Shown here: one piece after another, positions 23,560 through 31,511 of the stretch
Numbering within the stretch: the stretch's first letter is position 1
Layout: each line of letters starts with the position of its first letter
Translations under genes and position numbers: made by a program
Assembly (NCBI GenBank): GCA_047609825.1
Contig: JBLFXJ010000036.1
Location: forward strand, 1 to 36,145
Reading direction: 5' to 3'
DNA: 36,145 bases
Source of the DNA: GCA-2862545 sp047609825
GTDB taxonomy: Bacteria; Myxococcota_A; UBA796; GCA-2862545
Notes under the pieces: model-generated
The model's input: the letters and a program-made list of their open reading frames with translations, nothing else
Told to the model about the DNA's origin: nothing
Databases searched by the model: none

Positions 23560-24087
23560 ATGGACGACGGCGGGTGGGCGGAGCTGCGGCGGTGTCCGGT
23601 GTTCGAGCCGCTCACGGACAGTGGCCTGCGCACGCTGCTGGGCGCAGGGCGCGTGGAGCACCGCCCGGCCGGCGCGTTGGTGCTCGAAGAAGGCGTCATC
23701 GGGCCCCGGGTGATGGTGGTGCTGTCCGGTTCGGTGCAGATCGATCGCCGAGAGATCGACGGATCGCCGATGTTGATCGGCCGCCTGGGACCCGGCGATG
23801 TGGTGGGGGAGATCGGCTTTCTGCTGGGCGCGCCTCGCACCGCCACCGTGCGGGCCCTCGAGCCGCTCACCGTGTTCGCCCTGGACCGGGTGACCTACGA
23901 CGGCCTGGTCGAAGAGGGCGAGCCGGCGGCCCTGCGGCTCGGTCTGGAGCTTGCGCGCTTGGTCGCGCGCAGGCTGGTCGGGCTGAACCACCAGGTCGTG
24001 GAGCTCCTCGGTCAGTCTTCCCCCGCCGCGCGCGAGGCGTTCCTCAATGCGCGCGAGGCCGCAGCGCCCGGGCATCGTGCGGGGTGA
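23560..24087 (+). CDS. Cyclic-nucleotide-binding-domain protein without DNA-binding domain
   Basis: 175 residues, ATG three bases after GGAGGG; frame-compatible upstream starts are not favoured. Residues about 5-115 form a single Crp-type cNMP-binding beta-roll: LRRCPVFEPLTDSGLRTLLG, VLSGSVQIDRREIDG, GDVVGEIGFLLGAPRTATVRA (the Gly-Glu and Arg of the phosphate-binding cassette are present) and LTVFALDRVTYDGL. The remaining 55 residues are helical (about 118-172) with no helix-turn-helix of the Crp type. It probably binds a nucleotide (cAMP, cGMP or c-di-GMP-like) and signals to a partner protein rather than DNA; partner unknown. It is divergent from the sulfatase-like operon. Confidence 0.88.
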   Translation: MDDGGWAELRRCPVFEPLTDSGLRTLLGAGRVEHRPAGALVLEEGVIGPRVMVVLSGSVQIDRREIDGSPMLIGRLGPGDVVGEIGFLLGAPRTATVRALEPLTVFALDRVTYDGLVEEGEPAALRLGLELARLVARRLVGLNHQVVELLGQSSPAAREAFLNAREAAAPGHRAG

Positions 24088-24104
24088 TTCGAGGGAAACA
24101 TTTA

Positions 24105-24135
24105 CAACGAGGCCGCGTACTCCACTCCAACGAGG
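24105..24135 (+). repeat. Direct repeat CAACGAGG, two copies 23 bases apart
   Basis: CAACGAGG at 24105-24112 and 24128-24135, in the gap between the CNB-protein gene and the barrel-like gene, with offset close to two helical turns. It may be a regulator site; a chance repeat of eight bases in a GC-rich 174-base gap is also possible. Confidence 0.3.
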
Positions 24136-24225
24136 TTGAATGCCCACTTCGTGGGGCCCATGTCGGGTCCGTCCATACCAGCGGTGCGGGGACGGTCGCG
24201 CTACATGGACGTCAGTCAGGTCGAG

Positions 24226-24250
24226 GTCGACGCCCCGCCGGCGCGTCGAC
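24226..24250. promoter_or_regulatory. Perfect 8-bp inverted repeat just before a ribosome site
   Basis: GTCGACGC (24226-24233) and GCGTCGAC (24243-24250) with a nine-base spacer, directly followed by GGGAGG (24252-24257) and the ATG at 24262. It could be an operator or a leader hairpin that gates translation. Confidence 0.5.
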
Positions 24251-24261
24251 AGGGAGGCGGG

Positions 24262-24870
24262 ATGTTGAACTCGGTCGCGACAGTTTTGCTGGGCATCGGT
24301 CTCTCCACGGGCGCATGGGCTCAGGATGCGCTTCCAGAGGCGCCGCCGGAAGATGCACTGCCCGTGCCCACGCTCGATATCGATCGGATTCCGCCGCGAA
24401 CCAGCTACGAGTTCGCGGTGCAGTTCAGCTACGGCACGGTCACCTACTGGCGTGACTATGTGCCGCCGTGGATTGGCTTCGGCCTGCGCGGCGGCTGGGG
24501 CCGCAACCTAGGCGTCACCGGCAGCCATCGCCTCGGCCCGGCGTTCACGCTCACGGCCGAGGGGCCGGTCGGGGTGCACACGAGCGTGGCCTTCGAGCCT
24601 CACCTCGCGTGGGATCACGTCGGCGACAAGGGGCTGCTGCTCGGAGCAGGGGTCGGTCCTTCCCTGATGTGGCACACCCGATCCGACACCATCGGCGGCG
24701 AGAGCGCGTTCGGGGTCGCCCCCGGAGCTGCGGTGCGCTTGGGTTGGTCCCAGACCTTCAGCCGCGTTGGCCGGCGCCTGTTCGTCTACCTCGAGCCGAA
24801 GATCCGGTACGTGGACGGCGCGCCCAACCCGTTGGTGGCGCTCGCCGTTGGCTCGGGCCGCGGCAAGTAG
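24262..24870 (+). CDS. Outer-membrane beta-barrel-like protein
   Basis: 202 residues, ATG with GGGAGG four bases upstream; frame-compatible earlier starts (from 24136) are less likely. Signal peptide MLNSVATVLLGIGLSTGAWA with cleavage before QDA. After a short acidic Pro-rich stretch, from about residue 50 the protein alternates polar and aromatic or hydrophobic residues: SYEFAVQFSYGTVTYW, WIGFGLRGGWGRNLGV, GVHTSVAFEPHLAWDHV, GLLLGAGVGPSLMWH, GAAVRLGWSQTFSR and LFVYLEPKIRYV. That pattern gives roughly eight strands, typical of small outer-membrane barrels in Gram-negative bacteria. No specific family is recognised. Confidence 0.7.
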   Translation: MLNSVATVLLGIGLSTGAWAQDALPEAPPEDALPVPTLDIDRIPPRTSYEFAVQFSYGTVTYWRDYVPPWIGFGLRGGWGRNLGVTGSHRLGPAFTLTAEGPVGVHTSVAFEPHLAWDHVGDKGLLLGAGVGPSLMWHTRSDTIGGESAFGVAPGAAVRLGWSQTFSRVGRRLFVYLEPKIRYVDGAPNPLVALAVGSGRGK

Positions 24871-24905
24871 GCACAGTGGCCGCCTCGGACCACCCGTCGC
24901 GGCAG

Positions 24906-24934
24906 TTGTTCATGCGACGACGCGGCTGTAGGGT
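24906..24934 (+). promoter_or_regulatory. Predicted sigma-70-type promoter upstream of the TlpA-type gene
   Basis: TTGTTC (24906-24911) and TAGGGT (24929-24934) separated by exactly 17 bases. It lies about 160 bases before the TTG start, so it would give a long leader. The boxes are only moderate matches. Confidence 0.4.
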
Positions 24935-25095
24935 CGGCCTATCCGTAGATTCGTGACGAAGGGCGACGTTCGACGCCTGGACGCGCCATGTTACAACCGG
25001 GGTCCGTCGGCCCAGACGATCGTGCGCTGTCAGCGTGCCACGTCGTGATAACCCGGGTCGGAACCACCAAAGACGCCGATACATTGGAGGCTGCG

Positions 25096-25851
25096 TTGCT
25101 TCGCACCGTCCCGTTTGCCGTCCTGGCCGCTGTAGTGCTTGGCACCGGCTGCACCGACCCCAACCTCGATGCCCGTCTCGCGGCGATCGAAGCCAAGATG
25201 GAGACCATCGACAAGAAGGTTGAGGGCATGGCCAAGGCCCCGCCCGCCGCCGCGAAGCCCGGCGCCGCTCCCGGAGCAGCGAGCCCCGAGGAAGAGCAGG
25301 CGGCCTCCGCCCTCCTCCAGGCTGCGCAGAAGGCCATGGAGGCCATGGAGTTCGACGAGGCGAAGGCCAAGCTGGCCGAGCTGAAGAGCAAGTTCGGGTC
25401 CTCCCGTGCGGCACGCGCCGCGAGCCGCCTCGAAGGCGAGCTCGCCGTCGTCGGCAAGCCGGCCGGCGATCTCAAGGTCGAGAAGTGGCACCAGGGCAAC
25501 GTCGCGAGCTTCGATGGCGGCAAGGCCACGTTGCTCGTGTTCTGGGAGGTCTGGTGCCCCCACTGCAAGCGCGAGGTGCCGAAGGTCGAAGAGACCTTCA
25601 AGAAGTACGGCGCCAAGGGTCTTCAGGTCGTCGGACTCACCAAGCAGTCCCGTGACAAGACCGACGAAGATGTGCAGGCCTTCATCAAGGAGAAGAACGT
25701 CTCCTACCCGATCGCCAAGGAAGATGGCGATCTCTCAACCCGCTTCGGCGTCCGCGGCGTGCCCGCGGCTGCAGTCGTGAAGGATGGAGCCGTCGTGTGG
25801 CGTGGCCACCCGGCCCGCCTCACCGATGAGATGCTCGAGAAGTGGCTGTAG
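25096..25851 (+). CDS. TlpA-type thioredoxin lipoprotein
   Basis: 251 residues from the TTG at 25096, chosen because GGAGG lies five bases upstream. Signal MLRTVPFAVLAAVVLGTGC, Cys19 being the probable lipid site. Residues about 22-45 form a charged helix (ARLAAIEAKMETIDKKVEGM), then an Ala/Pro linker and a second helical pair (about 68-115) resembling a TPR unit (LLQAAQKAMEAMEFDEAKAKLAELKSKFG). The rest is a thioredoxin fold of the TlpA/ResA group: LLVFWEVWCPHCKREVPKVEETF with WCPHC active site, and cis-Pro region GVRGVPAAAVV. It should act in the periplasm on disulfides, perhaps for cytochrome c maturation; a cytochrome c lipoprotein gene lies 1.2 kb downstream. Confidence 0.92.
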   Translation: MLRTVPFAVLAAVVLGTGCTDPNLDARLAAIEAKMETIDKKVEGMAKAPPAAAKPGAAPGAASPEEEQAASALLQAAQKAMEAMEFDEAKAKLAELKSKFGSSRAARAASRLEGELAVVGKPAGDLKVEKWHQGNVASFDGGKATLLVFWEVWCPHCKREVPKVEETFKKYGAKGLQVVGLTKQSRDKTDEDVQAFIKEKNVSYPIAKEDGDLSTRFGVRGVPAAAVVKDGAVVWRGHPARLTDEMLEKWL

Positions 25852-25862
25852 AAGGTCCCTGA

Positions 25863-25887
25863 GGGGCGCGGCGAATCGTCGCGCCCC
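25863..25887 (+). terminator. Perfect GC hairpin after the TlpA-type gene
   Basis: GGGGCGCG (25863-25870) pairs with CGCGCCCC (25880-25887), extended by three inner pairs to about 11 pairs with a three-base loop, 11 bases after the stop. No T-run. Confidence 0.65.
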
Positions 25888-25952
25888 GAATGGCCTCCGA
25901 GGTCATCGCGTCTGCACGGTGTCGCCATGAGAGCGGCGCCTTGGAGGAACGC

Positions 25953-26885
25953 ATGACCTGGAAGCCGATGCTGGCCGGCGCACTCGCGCTCGGCCTCTCG
26001 CCCCCCGCACTCGCAGCGAAGGCCGACCTGATGGTCGACAACACCTTCGATGGCGAGGCGCATGTCTACGTCGATGGGCAGTACGCCCTCACCATCGGCG
26101 GCGACCAGCGCGCCACGATTCGGGTGCACCCGGGACTGCGTGAGCTGGAGGTGATCCGGCCGGGCGGATTTCCGCTGCATCGGTCGCGCGTGATGGCGAA
26201 TCGTGGCATCACCACCGAGGTGCGGGTGGTGGCGCCTCTGGTGGACCTGCGGGTGAGCAATCCGAGCCCAGCCCCTCTGCGGGTCGACCTTGGGCAGCAC
26301 GACGGCCTGTGGCTCGCTCCAGGCACGAGCATGGTCCTCCCGGTGCGGGCGGGGTCGCATGAGCTCGTGTCGGTCGTGCGAGAGCGGCAGGGAGACCGGG
26401 TGGTGGAGCGGCGGAGCCTGTGGCTCGAGCCGGGCGCCGCGGCCGTCCTGCGCCTGGACTACACGCCACCGCCCAGCCTGTCGGAGCTGGTGATCCTCAA
26501 CACCCATGGGCGCGACCTGCGTGTGCTGGTGGGCGGTCAAGACCGCGGCGCCCTGCGTCGAGGTGGTTCGCTCCGGCTCCCCCTCCACCCAGGCCGGATC
26601 GACGTCCAGCTCGTGGAGGTCGGCGGCTCGGTCGTGTTCTCAGACCGGGTGCTGCTGGCTCCTGGAGCCGACACCCGGCTGCTGGTCGAGGGCCGTCGGG
26701 CCGTCCGCCTGGTGAGCGTGCCCACGCCCGCTGTGCGCCCTCGCGCGCCGGGGCAGTCAGGGCAGCCACGAGGTCCGAGGCCCGCCCACTCCCGGTGGGG
26801 AGATGACGACCGGGACGAGCGGGACGACCGCCACGAACACCGGGAGCGTGACCTCGGCTTCGACCGAGACACGTGCCGCGGGTGA
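25953..26885 (+). CDS. Exported protein with three PEGA-like repeats and charged tail
   Basis: 310 residues, ATG with GGAGG upstream. Signal peptide MTWKPMLAGALALGLSPPALA with cleavage before AKA. Three beta modules of about 75-85 residues follow: first VDNTFDGEAHVYVDGQYALTIGGDQRATIRVHPGLRELEVI (about 26-90), second VSNPSPAPLRVDLGQHDGLWLAPGTSMVLPVRAGSHELVSV (about 93-165), third ILNTHGRDLRVLVGGQDRGALRRGGSLRLPLHPGRIDVQLV (about 178-245). Each pairs a short lead strand, a V-D-G-like turn, a Pro-Gly and a closing strand, as in PEGA domains but diverged. The C-terminal 50 residues are Pro/Arg-rich and then almost wholly Asp/Arg/Glu/His, a disordered tail that could bind metal or a surface. Function unknown. 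Confidence 0.75.
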   Translation: MTWKPMLAGALALGLSPPALAAKADLMVDNTFDGEAHVYVDGQYALTIGGDQRATIRVHPGLRELEVIRPGGFPLHRSRVMANRGITTEVRVVAPLVDLRVSNPSPAPLRVDLGQHDGLWLAPGTSMVLPVRAGSHELVSVVRERQGDRVVERRSLWLEPGAAAVLRLDYTPPPSLSELVILNTHGRDLRVLVGGQDRGALRRGGSLRLPLHPGRIDVQLVEVGGSVVFSDRVLLAPGADTRLLVEGRRAVRLVSVPTPAVRPRAPGQSGQPRGPRPAHSRWGDDDRDERDDRHEHRERDLGFDRDTCRG

Positions 26886-27015
26886 GCGTTCGGCACGGCC
26901 GTAGAGCGAGCCGGCTGTAGGTTGTGCCACGTTTCGCTGCGCTGAATGCGGGGGTGGGCCGGGGTAGCCATTCAGGGTGAGCGGGGCTCGTTCCCCGCCA
27001 TTCGGGAGGGACACC

Positions 27016-27540
27016 ATGCGCGCCATCACCTGGGCCGCCTTCGCCTCGATTCTGCTCGCTTGCGGTGGGGCCGAGCCGCCCCCAGCACCCAAGCCGGCCC
27101 CTGCCCCGGCTGAGAAAGCTCCAAAGAAGGAGGCGCCGAAGGAGGCGCCGGTCGACCTGAGCACCATGTCGCCGGAAGAGCAGCAGGCCAAGCTGATGGA
27201 GATCGGCGAGAATGTGTACAAGAAGGGCGGCAAGAAGGGCCTCGCCTGCTTGACCTGCCACCAGGAGAACGGGAAGGGCGTGCCTGGCGCGTTCCCGCCG
27301 CTCGTGGGCCAGAAGGACCACATGGGCGACTGCGTCACGCACGCGGGACTGGTGATCAACGGTCTGCAGGGTGAGATCGAGGTCGACGGCGTGGTGTACA
27401 ACGGCGTGATGACCCCCCAGGGCGACTTGCTGACCGACCTCGAGATCGCCGCCGTCGTCACCTACGAGCGTCTGTCCTGGGGCAACGACTACGGGCCCTG
27501 CTTGCCCGGCACGGTCGCAACGGCCCGCAAGGGCGAGTAG
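27016..27540 (+). CDS. Cytochrome c lipoprotein, single heme
   Basis: 174 residues, ATG with GGGAGGG upstream. Signal MRAITWAAFASILLAC with good lipobox LLAC (Cys16), then a Pro/Ala/Lys linker (about 20-48). The class I cytochrome c domain has the heme motif CLTCH, and NGVMTPQGDLLTDLEIAAVVTYERLSWGN, which supplies the distal Met (VMTP) and the conserved last helix, as in cytochrome domains of caa3-type oxidase subunits. Extra cysteines (GDCVTH, GPCLPG) may form a disulfide. It should be an electron carrier tethered in the periplasm. A perfect-length terminator hairpin follows. Confidence 0.92.
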   Translation: MRAITWAAFASILLACGGAEPPPAPKPAPAPAEKAPKKEAPKEAPVDLSTMSPEEQQAKLMEIGENVYKKGGKKGLACLTCHQENGKGVPGAFPPLVGQKDHMGDCVTHAGLVINGLQGEIEVDGVVYNGVMTPQGDLLTDLEIAAVVTYERLSWGNDYGPCLPGTVATARKGE

Positions 27541-27551
27541 CTGGCAGTGCC

Positions 27552-27575
27552 GGCTGGGCGCAAAGGCGCTCAGCC
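27552..27575. terminator. Bidirectional terminator between convergent genes
   Basis: GGCTGGGCGC (27552-27561) pairs with GCGCTCAGCC (27566-27575) around an AAAG tetraloop, ten pairs with one G-T wobble. It lies in the 37-base gap between two converging genes and probably ends both transcripts. Confidence 0.65.
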
Positions 27576-27577
27576 AG

Positions 27578-28291
27578 TCACCGCCAGATGCGGTCTTCGG
27601 GCCAGCAATGAGCGCCGGCATCGCCCACGAGGAAGGCGTGCACGGGGTGGTCGGTCATCCGGCTCGCCTGGTACGACACGCCCTTGCCTCCCTCGACGTG
27701 GAACCGATCCGCCACGATGACCAGGAAGCCTCGCCCGTCCCAACCCGCGAGTGCGGTGGCCGTCATGCGGTGGTCGCGCCAGGCCATCATCTCCACGAGT
27801 CGGGGCTCCCAGGCGACGGGTACCGGCGCGTCGCCGAACGCTTCGCCGAGCACGAACATGTAGCTCGTGGGCAGGGGCAGGATGGCGTCGGCGGGGCGGC
27901 GGCTCCACTCGTGGCCAATAGCCACGACCCGCGCCGCCCAGGTGGCCGCCGTGACCAACGGGCGGTGAGGCGCCCAGTCGAAGCCGTTGGTGGCCTCCCA
28001 GTCGAGCAGGTCGGGCAGGTCGCCGGGCAGCACGGCGCCCTCGGCATACCGATCGAGCACGGACTGCTGCTCGGCGGGAACGGCATCGATGGCCAGCGTG
28101 ATCGGGCTGGTGCGGGACAGGCGCTTGGCCATGCGCCCCGCTCGCCACAGATCTGGCTGGGTGCCTGGACGCACACCCAGCACGATCACGGCCGGCGGTT
28201 GCACGGCCACGATGTCGGCGGCGGTGACATGGTCGCAGGTCTGCGACCATGCGGCTGTCATCAGGAGCAAGGCGAACATGCGCCGGGGCAT
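27578..28291 (-). CDS. ChaN-like protein (putative heme/iron-binding family)
   Basis: 237 residues with N-terminal signal MPRRMFALLLMTAAWSQTC; ATG at 28291 or the next Met at 28279 are both possible, neither having a good ribosome site. The landmarks VIVLGVRPGTQPDLWRAGRMAKRL, TLAIDAVPAEQQSVLDRYAEGAV, LLDWEATNGFDWAPHRPLVTAA and VVAIGHEW follow the ChaN/Cofac_haem_bdg family, in which a cofactor-binding lipoprotein of Gram-negative bacteria binds heme. Here the typical His of the first strand (G..H) appears replaced (VLGVRPGTQ), so heme binding is not assured. It lies beside a cytochrome c gene on the opposite strand. Confidence 0.78.
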   Translation of the reverse strand: MPRRMFALLLMTAAWSQTCDHVTAADIVAVQPPAVIVLGVRPGTQPDLWRAGRMAKRLSRTSPITLAIDAVPAEQQSVLDRYAEGAVLPGDLPDLLDWEATNGFDWAPHRPLVTAATWAARVVAIGHEWSRRPADAILPLPTSYMFVLGEAFGDAPVPVAWEPRLVEMMAWRDHRMTATALAGWDGRGFLVIVADRFHVEGGKGVSYQASRMTDHPVHAFLVGDAGAHCWPEDRIWR

Positions 28292-28324
28292 AACCCGGGG
28301 GTGAGGCCGCCGTCAGGTCCGGCA

Positions 28325-28353
28325 TTCGACGTATCCGCCCAAGGCAGTAGACT
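28325..28353 (+). promoter_or_regulatory. Predicted sigma-70-type promoter of the second kinase
   Basis: TTCGAC (28325-28330) and TAGACT (28348-28353) with a 17-base spacer, the best promoter match seen in the window. The start codon lies 14 bases after the -10 box, giving a leader of only about eight bases. The GGCAGTAGACTG string also occurs, with one change, before the first kinase. Confidence 0.5.
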
Positions 28354-28367
28354 GTGTCGGGGGTCTC

Positions 28368-30575
28368 TTGGCTCAGGATGCTGCGCCACCACTCGTTGGA
28401 GGCCGCTACCGGTTGGTAGCCGTGCTCGGCGTGGGCGGAATGGCCACTGTGTATCGGGTCTATGACGCGCTGCTCGACGTGTTCCGGGCCGTGAAGGTGC
28501 TCGATCCCGACCTGACCAAGAGGCGGAAGACCCGCGAGCGGTTCCTGAACGAGGCGCGCACCATGGCGCGGCTGCGCCACCCGAACATCGTCAGCGTGTT
28601 CGACATGGGCATCGACGAGAGCCGGGTGTTCATGCTGATGGAGCTCGTGCAGGGCGGCAGCGTGATGGAGCGGGTCGACAACTACGGCCCCCTCGCGCCC
28701 AGGCTCGCGGCACGGGTGATGATCGACGTGCTCCGGGCGCTGGAGCTGTCCCACAAGCATGGGGTCGTGCATCGCGACGTGAAGCCGCACAACGTGCTGC
28801 TCACCCTCGAGGGCGTGCCCAAGGTGACGGATTTCGGCATCGCGGCCGTGAAGAACGACGACCACCACCTCACCCGTACCGGCGCCGTGATGGGCACCTG
28901 GGCCTACATGGCGCCGGAGCAGCGCAAGGACGCCAAGTCCGTCGACGCCCGCTCGGATGTGTACGCCTCCGCCGCGACGCTGTACGCCATCGTCACCGGT
29001 GCCGAGCCCCTCGATCTGTATGTCGAGGAGACCCACGCCGAGATGCTGGCCGGGCTGCCAGCTCCGCTGGCCGACGTTGTGCGCACGGCGGCGAGCTACC
29101 GTGCCGACCAGCGGTACGCCTCCGCCGAGGCGATGGCGGTGGCGCTCGAGGAGTGCCTCGTCAGCCTCCCGCCCGACCCGCCGGGTTCACTGCCCGTCGT
29201 CGCGGGCGATGGAGATGGCGTCTACGAGCGGCCCGATTCCGACTACGACGTGTCCCTGTCCAGCCAAGAAGCGATCGTGGCGGCCAAGCCGCGCGTCGGC
29301 GCTGATCTCCCGACCATGGACGACCCCACCGACGACGTTCCCTTCGATCCGAAGCGGGGGTTCGACCTCGACGACCTGGAGCGCATGCCAGCGGTTCGCC
29401 AGAGCTTGCCGACGGCCCAGGCCACGCGCACGCGTGGCCATGTTGAGCCAACCACGGCCCGGGAGTTCGAACTCCCGCCGCCGCCGGCGGCCATGTTCGG
29501 CGGCACACCGGCCTCTGATGGGGGGTCGGGCGCTCCCGATGCGGCGGGGCCTGCGGCACCCACGGCGCCCACGCCCGCGTCGGCCGATGCGCTCTCCGCG
29601 GCGGGTGTCACCACCCGGGTGTCGGCGGCGCTGCACACCGTGCAATTCGTGGACGGTGGGCTGGCGATCAGCCGGGGCCCGCTCGGCTGGCTGGTCAGGG
29701 CCAGCCCACGCATCTCCCACATCCTGCTCGCCTACACGGGCGAGCGGTTCAAGTGCAACGTGGCCGTGCCGCCGGGCAAGAAGCCCAGGGGAAGCACGAC
29801 CCCACTCCGCACGGAGGCCTGGGAGGGGCTTGTTGCGGGCGTGAACAAGCGGCGTGCCCTGCTGCCGGAGGGTGCCCGTCGCGCATCGGTCGCCGCCAGC
29901 ATCGGCATCACCTCTGGCGCGCTCCTGGCGATGTTCACACTCCAGCTCCCGCCTGATCTGCTCGCGAGCTGGGCGTTGCCCCTCGCGGGTGCCCTCCTCA
30001 TCACCGGCGGCGTCGGTGCGCTGTCGCTGGTCGCCGTGCCGTTGGCCTTGTGGTCATGGCGCCTCGCCCGCAAGGTCGTGCTCATGTACGACCTGGATGA
30101 CCGGCGGCTCGAGCGCTGGGTCACGCTGAACCGCGCGCTGGATGTGGTGGCCGCGGCCAGGGTGCGCACGGTGGTCGGGGGCGACGCCGGCGTGAAGCGC
30201 AAGAAGCCACAGCTCAAGCCCCTCCGGGTGCGCATCGGACTGCCGTCGGGCGTGTACGCGAACACGCGCGCCCGGCAGGCCACGGTGGATGGCGTCACCC
30301 TCACGTTCATGCCCGAGGGGCTGTGGATGGAGCAGCGAGGCCACCTGGTCTCGATGGTTCGCTGGTCACAGCTCGTGGTGCAGTCCACCCGCGGCGAAGA
30401 CGGAGACGAGACGATGGATCTCCTGCTGTCTGGACCCGGCCTCGATGTGGTGTTCAGGAGCCGCCAGGTCGGACCCCTCGACAGGCTCCGTCGGGTGCTC
30501 GACGAGGTGTCGACCGCCGACGTGGGCGACGCCATGTCGTCCGGCCGCGGTGGCGGCCTGGGCGCCTTCCTGTAG
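28368..30575 (+). CDS. Membrane Ser/Thr protein kinase with membrane hairpin and PH-like C-terminus
   Basis: 735 residues from a TTG (MAQDAAPPLVGGRYRL) close behind the predicted promoter. Kinase domain about residues 12-265: GVGGMATVY loop, AVKV lysine, VVHRDVKPHNVLL, DFG and GTWAYMAPEQ, all key residues intact. After it come an acidic linker, a Pro/Ala-rich segment (about 365-420), a short domain (about 425-500, HTVQFVDGGLAISRGPLGWLVRASPRISHILL), two membrane helices forming a hairpin (about 504-536 and 537-569), and a beta-rich cytoplasmic domain (570-735; RVRIGLPSGVYANTRARQATVDGVTLTFMPEGLWMEQRGH and following strands), suggestive of a bacterial PH-like fold. Both the kinase and the C-terminal domain would then be inside the cell, unlike the first kinase. 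Partners unknown. Confidence 0.9.
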   Translation: MAQDAAPPLVGGRYRLVAVLGVGGMATVYRVYDALLDVFRAVKVLDPDLTKRRKTRERFLNEARTMARLRHPNIVSVFDMGIDESRVFMLMELVQGGSVMERVDNYGPLAPRLAARVMIDVLRALELSHKHGVVHRDVKPHNVLLTLEGVPKVTDFGIAAVKNDDHHLTRTGAVMGTWAYMAPEQRKDAKSVDARSDVYASAATLYAIVTGAEPLDLYVEETHAEMLAGLPAPLADVVRTAASYRADQRYASAEAMAVALEECLVSLPPDPPGSLPVVAGDGDGVYERPDSDYDVSLSSQEAIVAAKPRVGADLPTMDDPTDDVPFDPKRGFDLDDLERMPAVRQSLPTAQATRTRGHVEPTTAREFELPPPPAAMFGGTPASDGGSGAPDAAGPAAPTAPTPASADALSAAGVTTRVSAALHTVQFVDGGLAISRGPLGWLVRASPRISHILLAYTGERFKCNVAVPPGKKPRGSTTPLRTEAWEGLVAGVNKRRALLPEGARRASVAASIGITSGALLAMFTLQLPPDLLASWALPLAGALLITGGVGALSLVAVPLALWSWRLARKVVLMYDLDDRRLERWVTLNRALDVVAAARVRTVVGGDAGVKRKKPQLKPLRVRIGLPSGVYANTRARQATVDGVTLTFMPEGLWMEQRGHLVSMVRWSQLVVQSTRGEDGDETMDLLLSGPGLDVVFRSRQVGPLDRLRRVLDEVSTADVGDAMSSGRGGGLGAFL

Positions 30576-30617
30576 CGATGGGGGGCCCCCCCGGCGGGGA
30601 GGCGCACGGGCATGGGA

Positions 30618-31451
30618 CTAGCGGTCGGGCTTATCGGCGTTGCGGTCGTTCTTGCAGCTGTCGATCTTGCCGGCGATGAACTCGTCCGAGAAGATCATCG
30701 ACTCGTCCACGCCATCGCGCACGAGGTTGGCGTACGAGTCGTCGTTCACACCGCCGAGCACCACACTCGACCACATCGCGAAGTACCGCAGCGTGTCTCC
30801 GCCCTTGCCGGGGAGGTACACGTCGAGGTGGAACAGCTGATCCCAGCTGTTCTTGCCGCCGTCCGCTGGGTACTGCTCCTCGATCCAGGACCGGGCGACG
30901 AACGCCTCGTCGCCATTGTCGAGGATGACCCGGCGGTAGGACTTGTACTGATCGTACCAGACCTTCGCGAGGATGTTCTCCTTGCGGACCTCCTGCACGA
31001 TGTCGAGACGGTCGCAGTCGCCCTTGGCGAAGCAGCTCTTACCCTCAAGGAACTCGCGCTTCGCCCACACCGTGGTGGCCGACTCGATGCACACCTGGTT
31101 CGGCTCGACGAACAGGTCGACCTGGTCCGTCATCTTGTGCTTCGACAGCCCAGGAAGCCCGATCGGGATCTGGTCTTCGGCGTTGACGCCCTGTGGAATC
31201 GACAGCCCGCCGAGGTTCTTGCCGTCGAGGATGGGCAGGGTGAAGGCCCGGTCCTTCACGTCGGCCTCGAGGTCTTCGCCCTTCAGGTAGTCCTGGAGGT
31301 TCTGCATGCCCGCCACCACGACATCATCGTCGGCCTCGAACTCGGCGAATAGGTAGAACGACAGGTCGACCAGCTCCTTCGGAGCCTCGGGAGGCGGCTG
31401 CTTGCACGCGCCGACGGCGAGGACGAGGGGCATCAGGGCGATGGCGCGCAT
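30618..31451 (-). CDS. Lipoprotein of unknown family
   Basis: 277 residues, ATG with GGAG upstream and a TATACC box 25 bases before it. Signal MRAIALMPLVLAVGAC with lipobox VGAC (Cys16). The mature protein (KQPPPEAPKELVDLSFYLFAEF...) alternates strands and helices: VVAGMQNLQDYLKGEDLEADV, then FTLPILDG, GLPGLSKHKMTDQVDLFVEP, VRKENILAKVWYDQYKSYRRVILD, and LDVYLPGKGGDTLRYFAMWSSVVLGGVNDDSYANLVRDGVD. Three cysteines near 125-150 (CIESATTVW, SCFAKGDC) may form a disulfide. The C-terminus is charged (DSCKNDRNADKPDR). It resembles the lipoproteins of unknown function common in myxobacterial-type genomes, but I cannot name a family. Confidence 0.75.
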   Translation of the reverse strand: MRAIALMPLVLAVGACKQPPPEAPKELVDLSFYLFAEFEADDDVVVAGMQNLQDYLKGEDLEADVKDRAFTLPILDGKNLGGLSIPQGVNAEDQIPIGLPGLSKHKMTDQVDLFVEPNQVCIESATTVWAKREFLEGKSCFAKGDCDRLDIVQEVRKENILAKVWYDQYKSYRRVILDNGDEAFVARSWIEEQYPADGGKNSWDQLFHLDVYLPGKGGDTLRYFAMWSSVVLGGVNDDSYANLVRDGVDESMIFSDEFIAGKIDSCKNDRNADKPDR

Positions 31452-31511
31452 TGCGATTCTCCACGGTTTCCCGTCGGTATAGCTGGCGGTTCATCGAGCC
31501 GCCACAGCGCG

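Noticed and set aside
27570..29036. Minus-strand frame of 488 codons spanning the ChaN-like gene and the kinase start
   Set aside because: Overlaps two well-supported genes and shows no recognisable motif.
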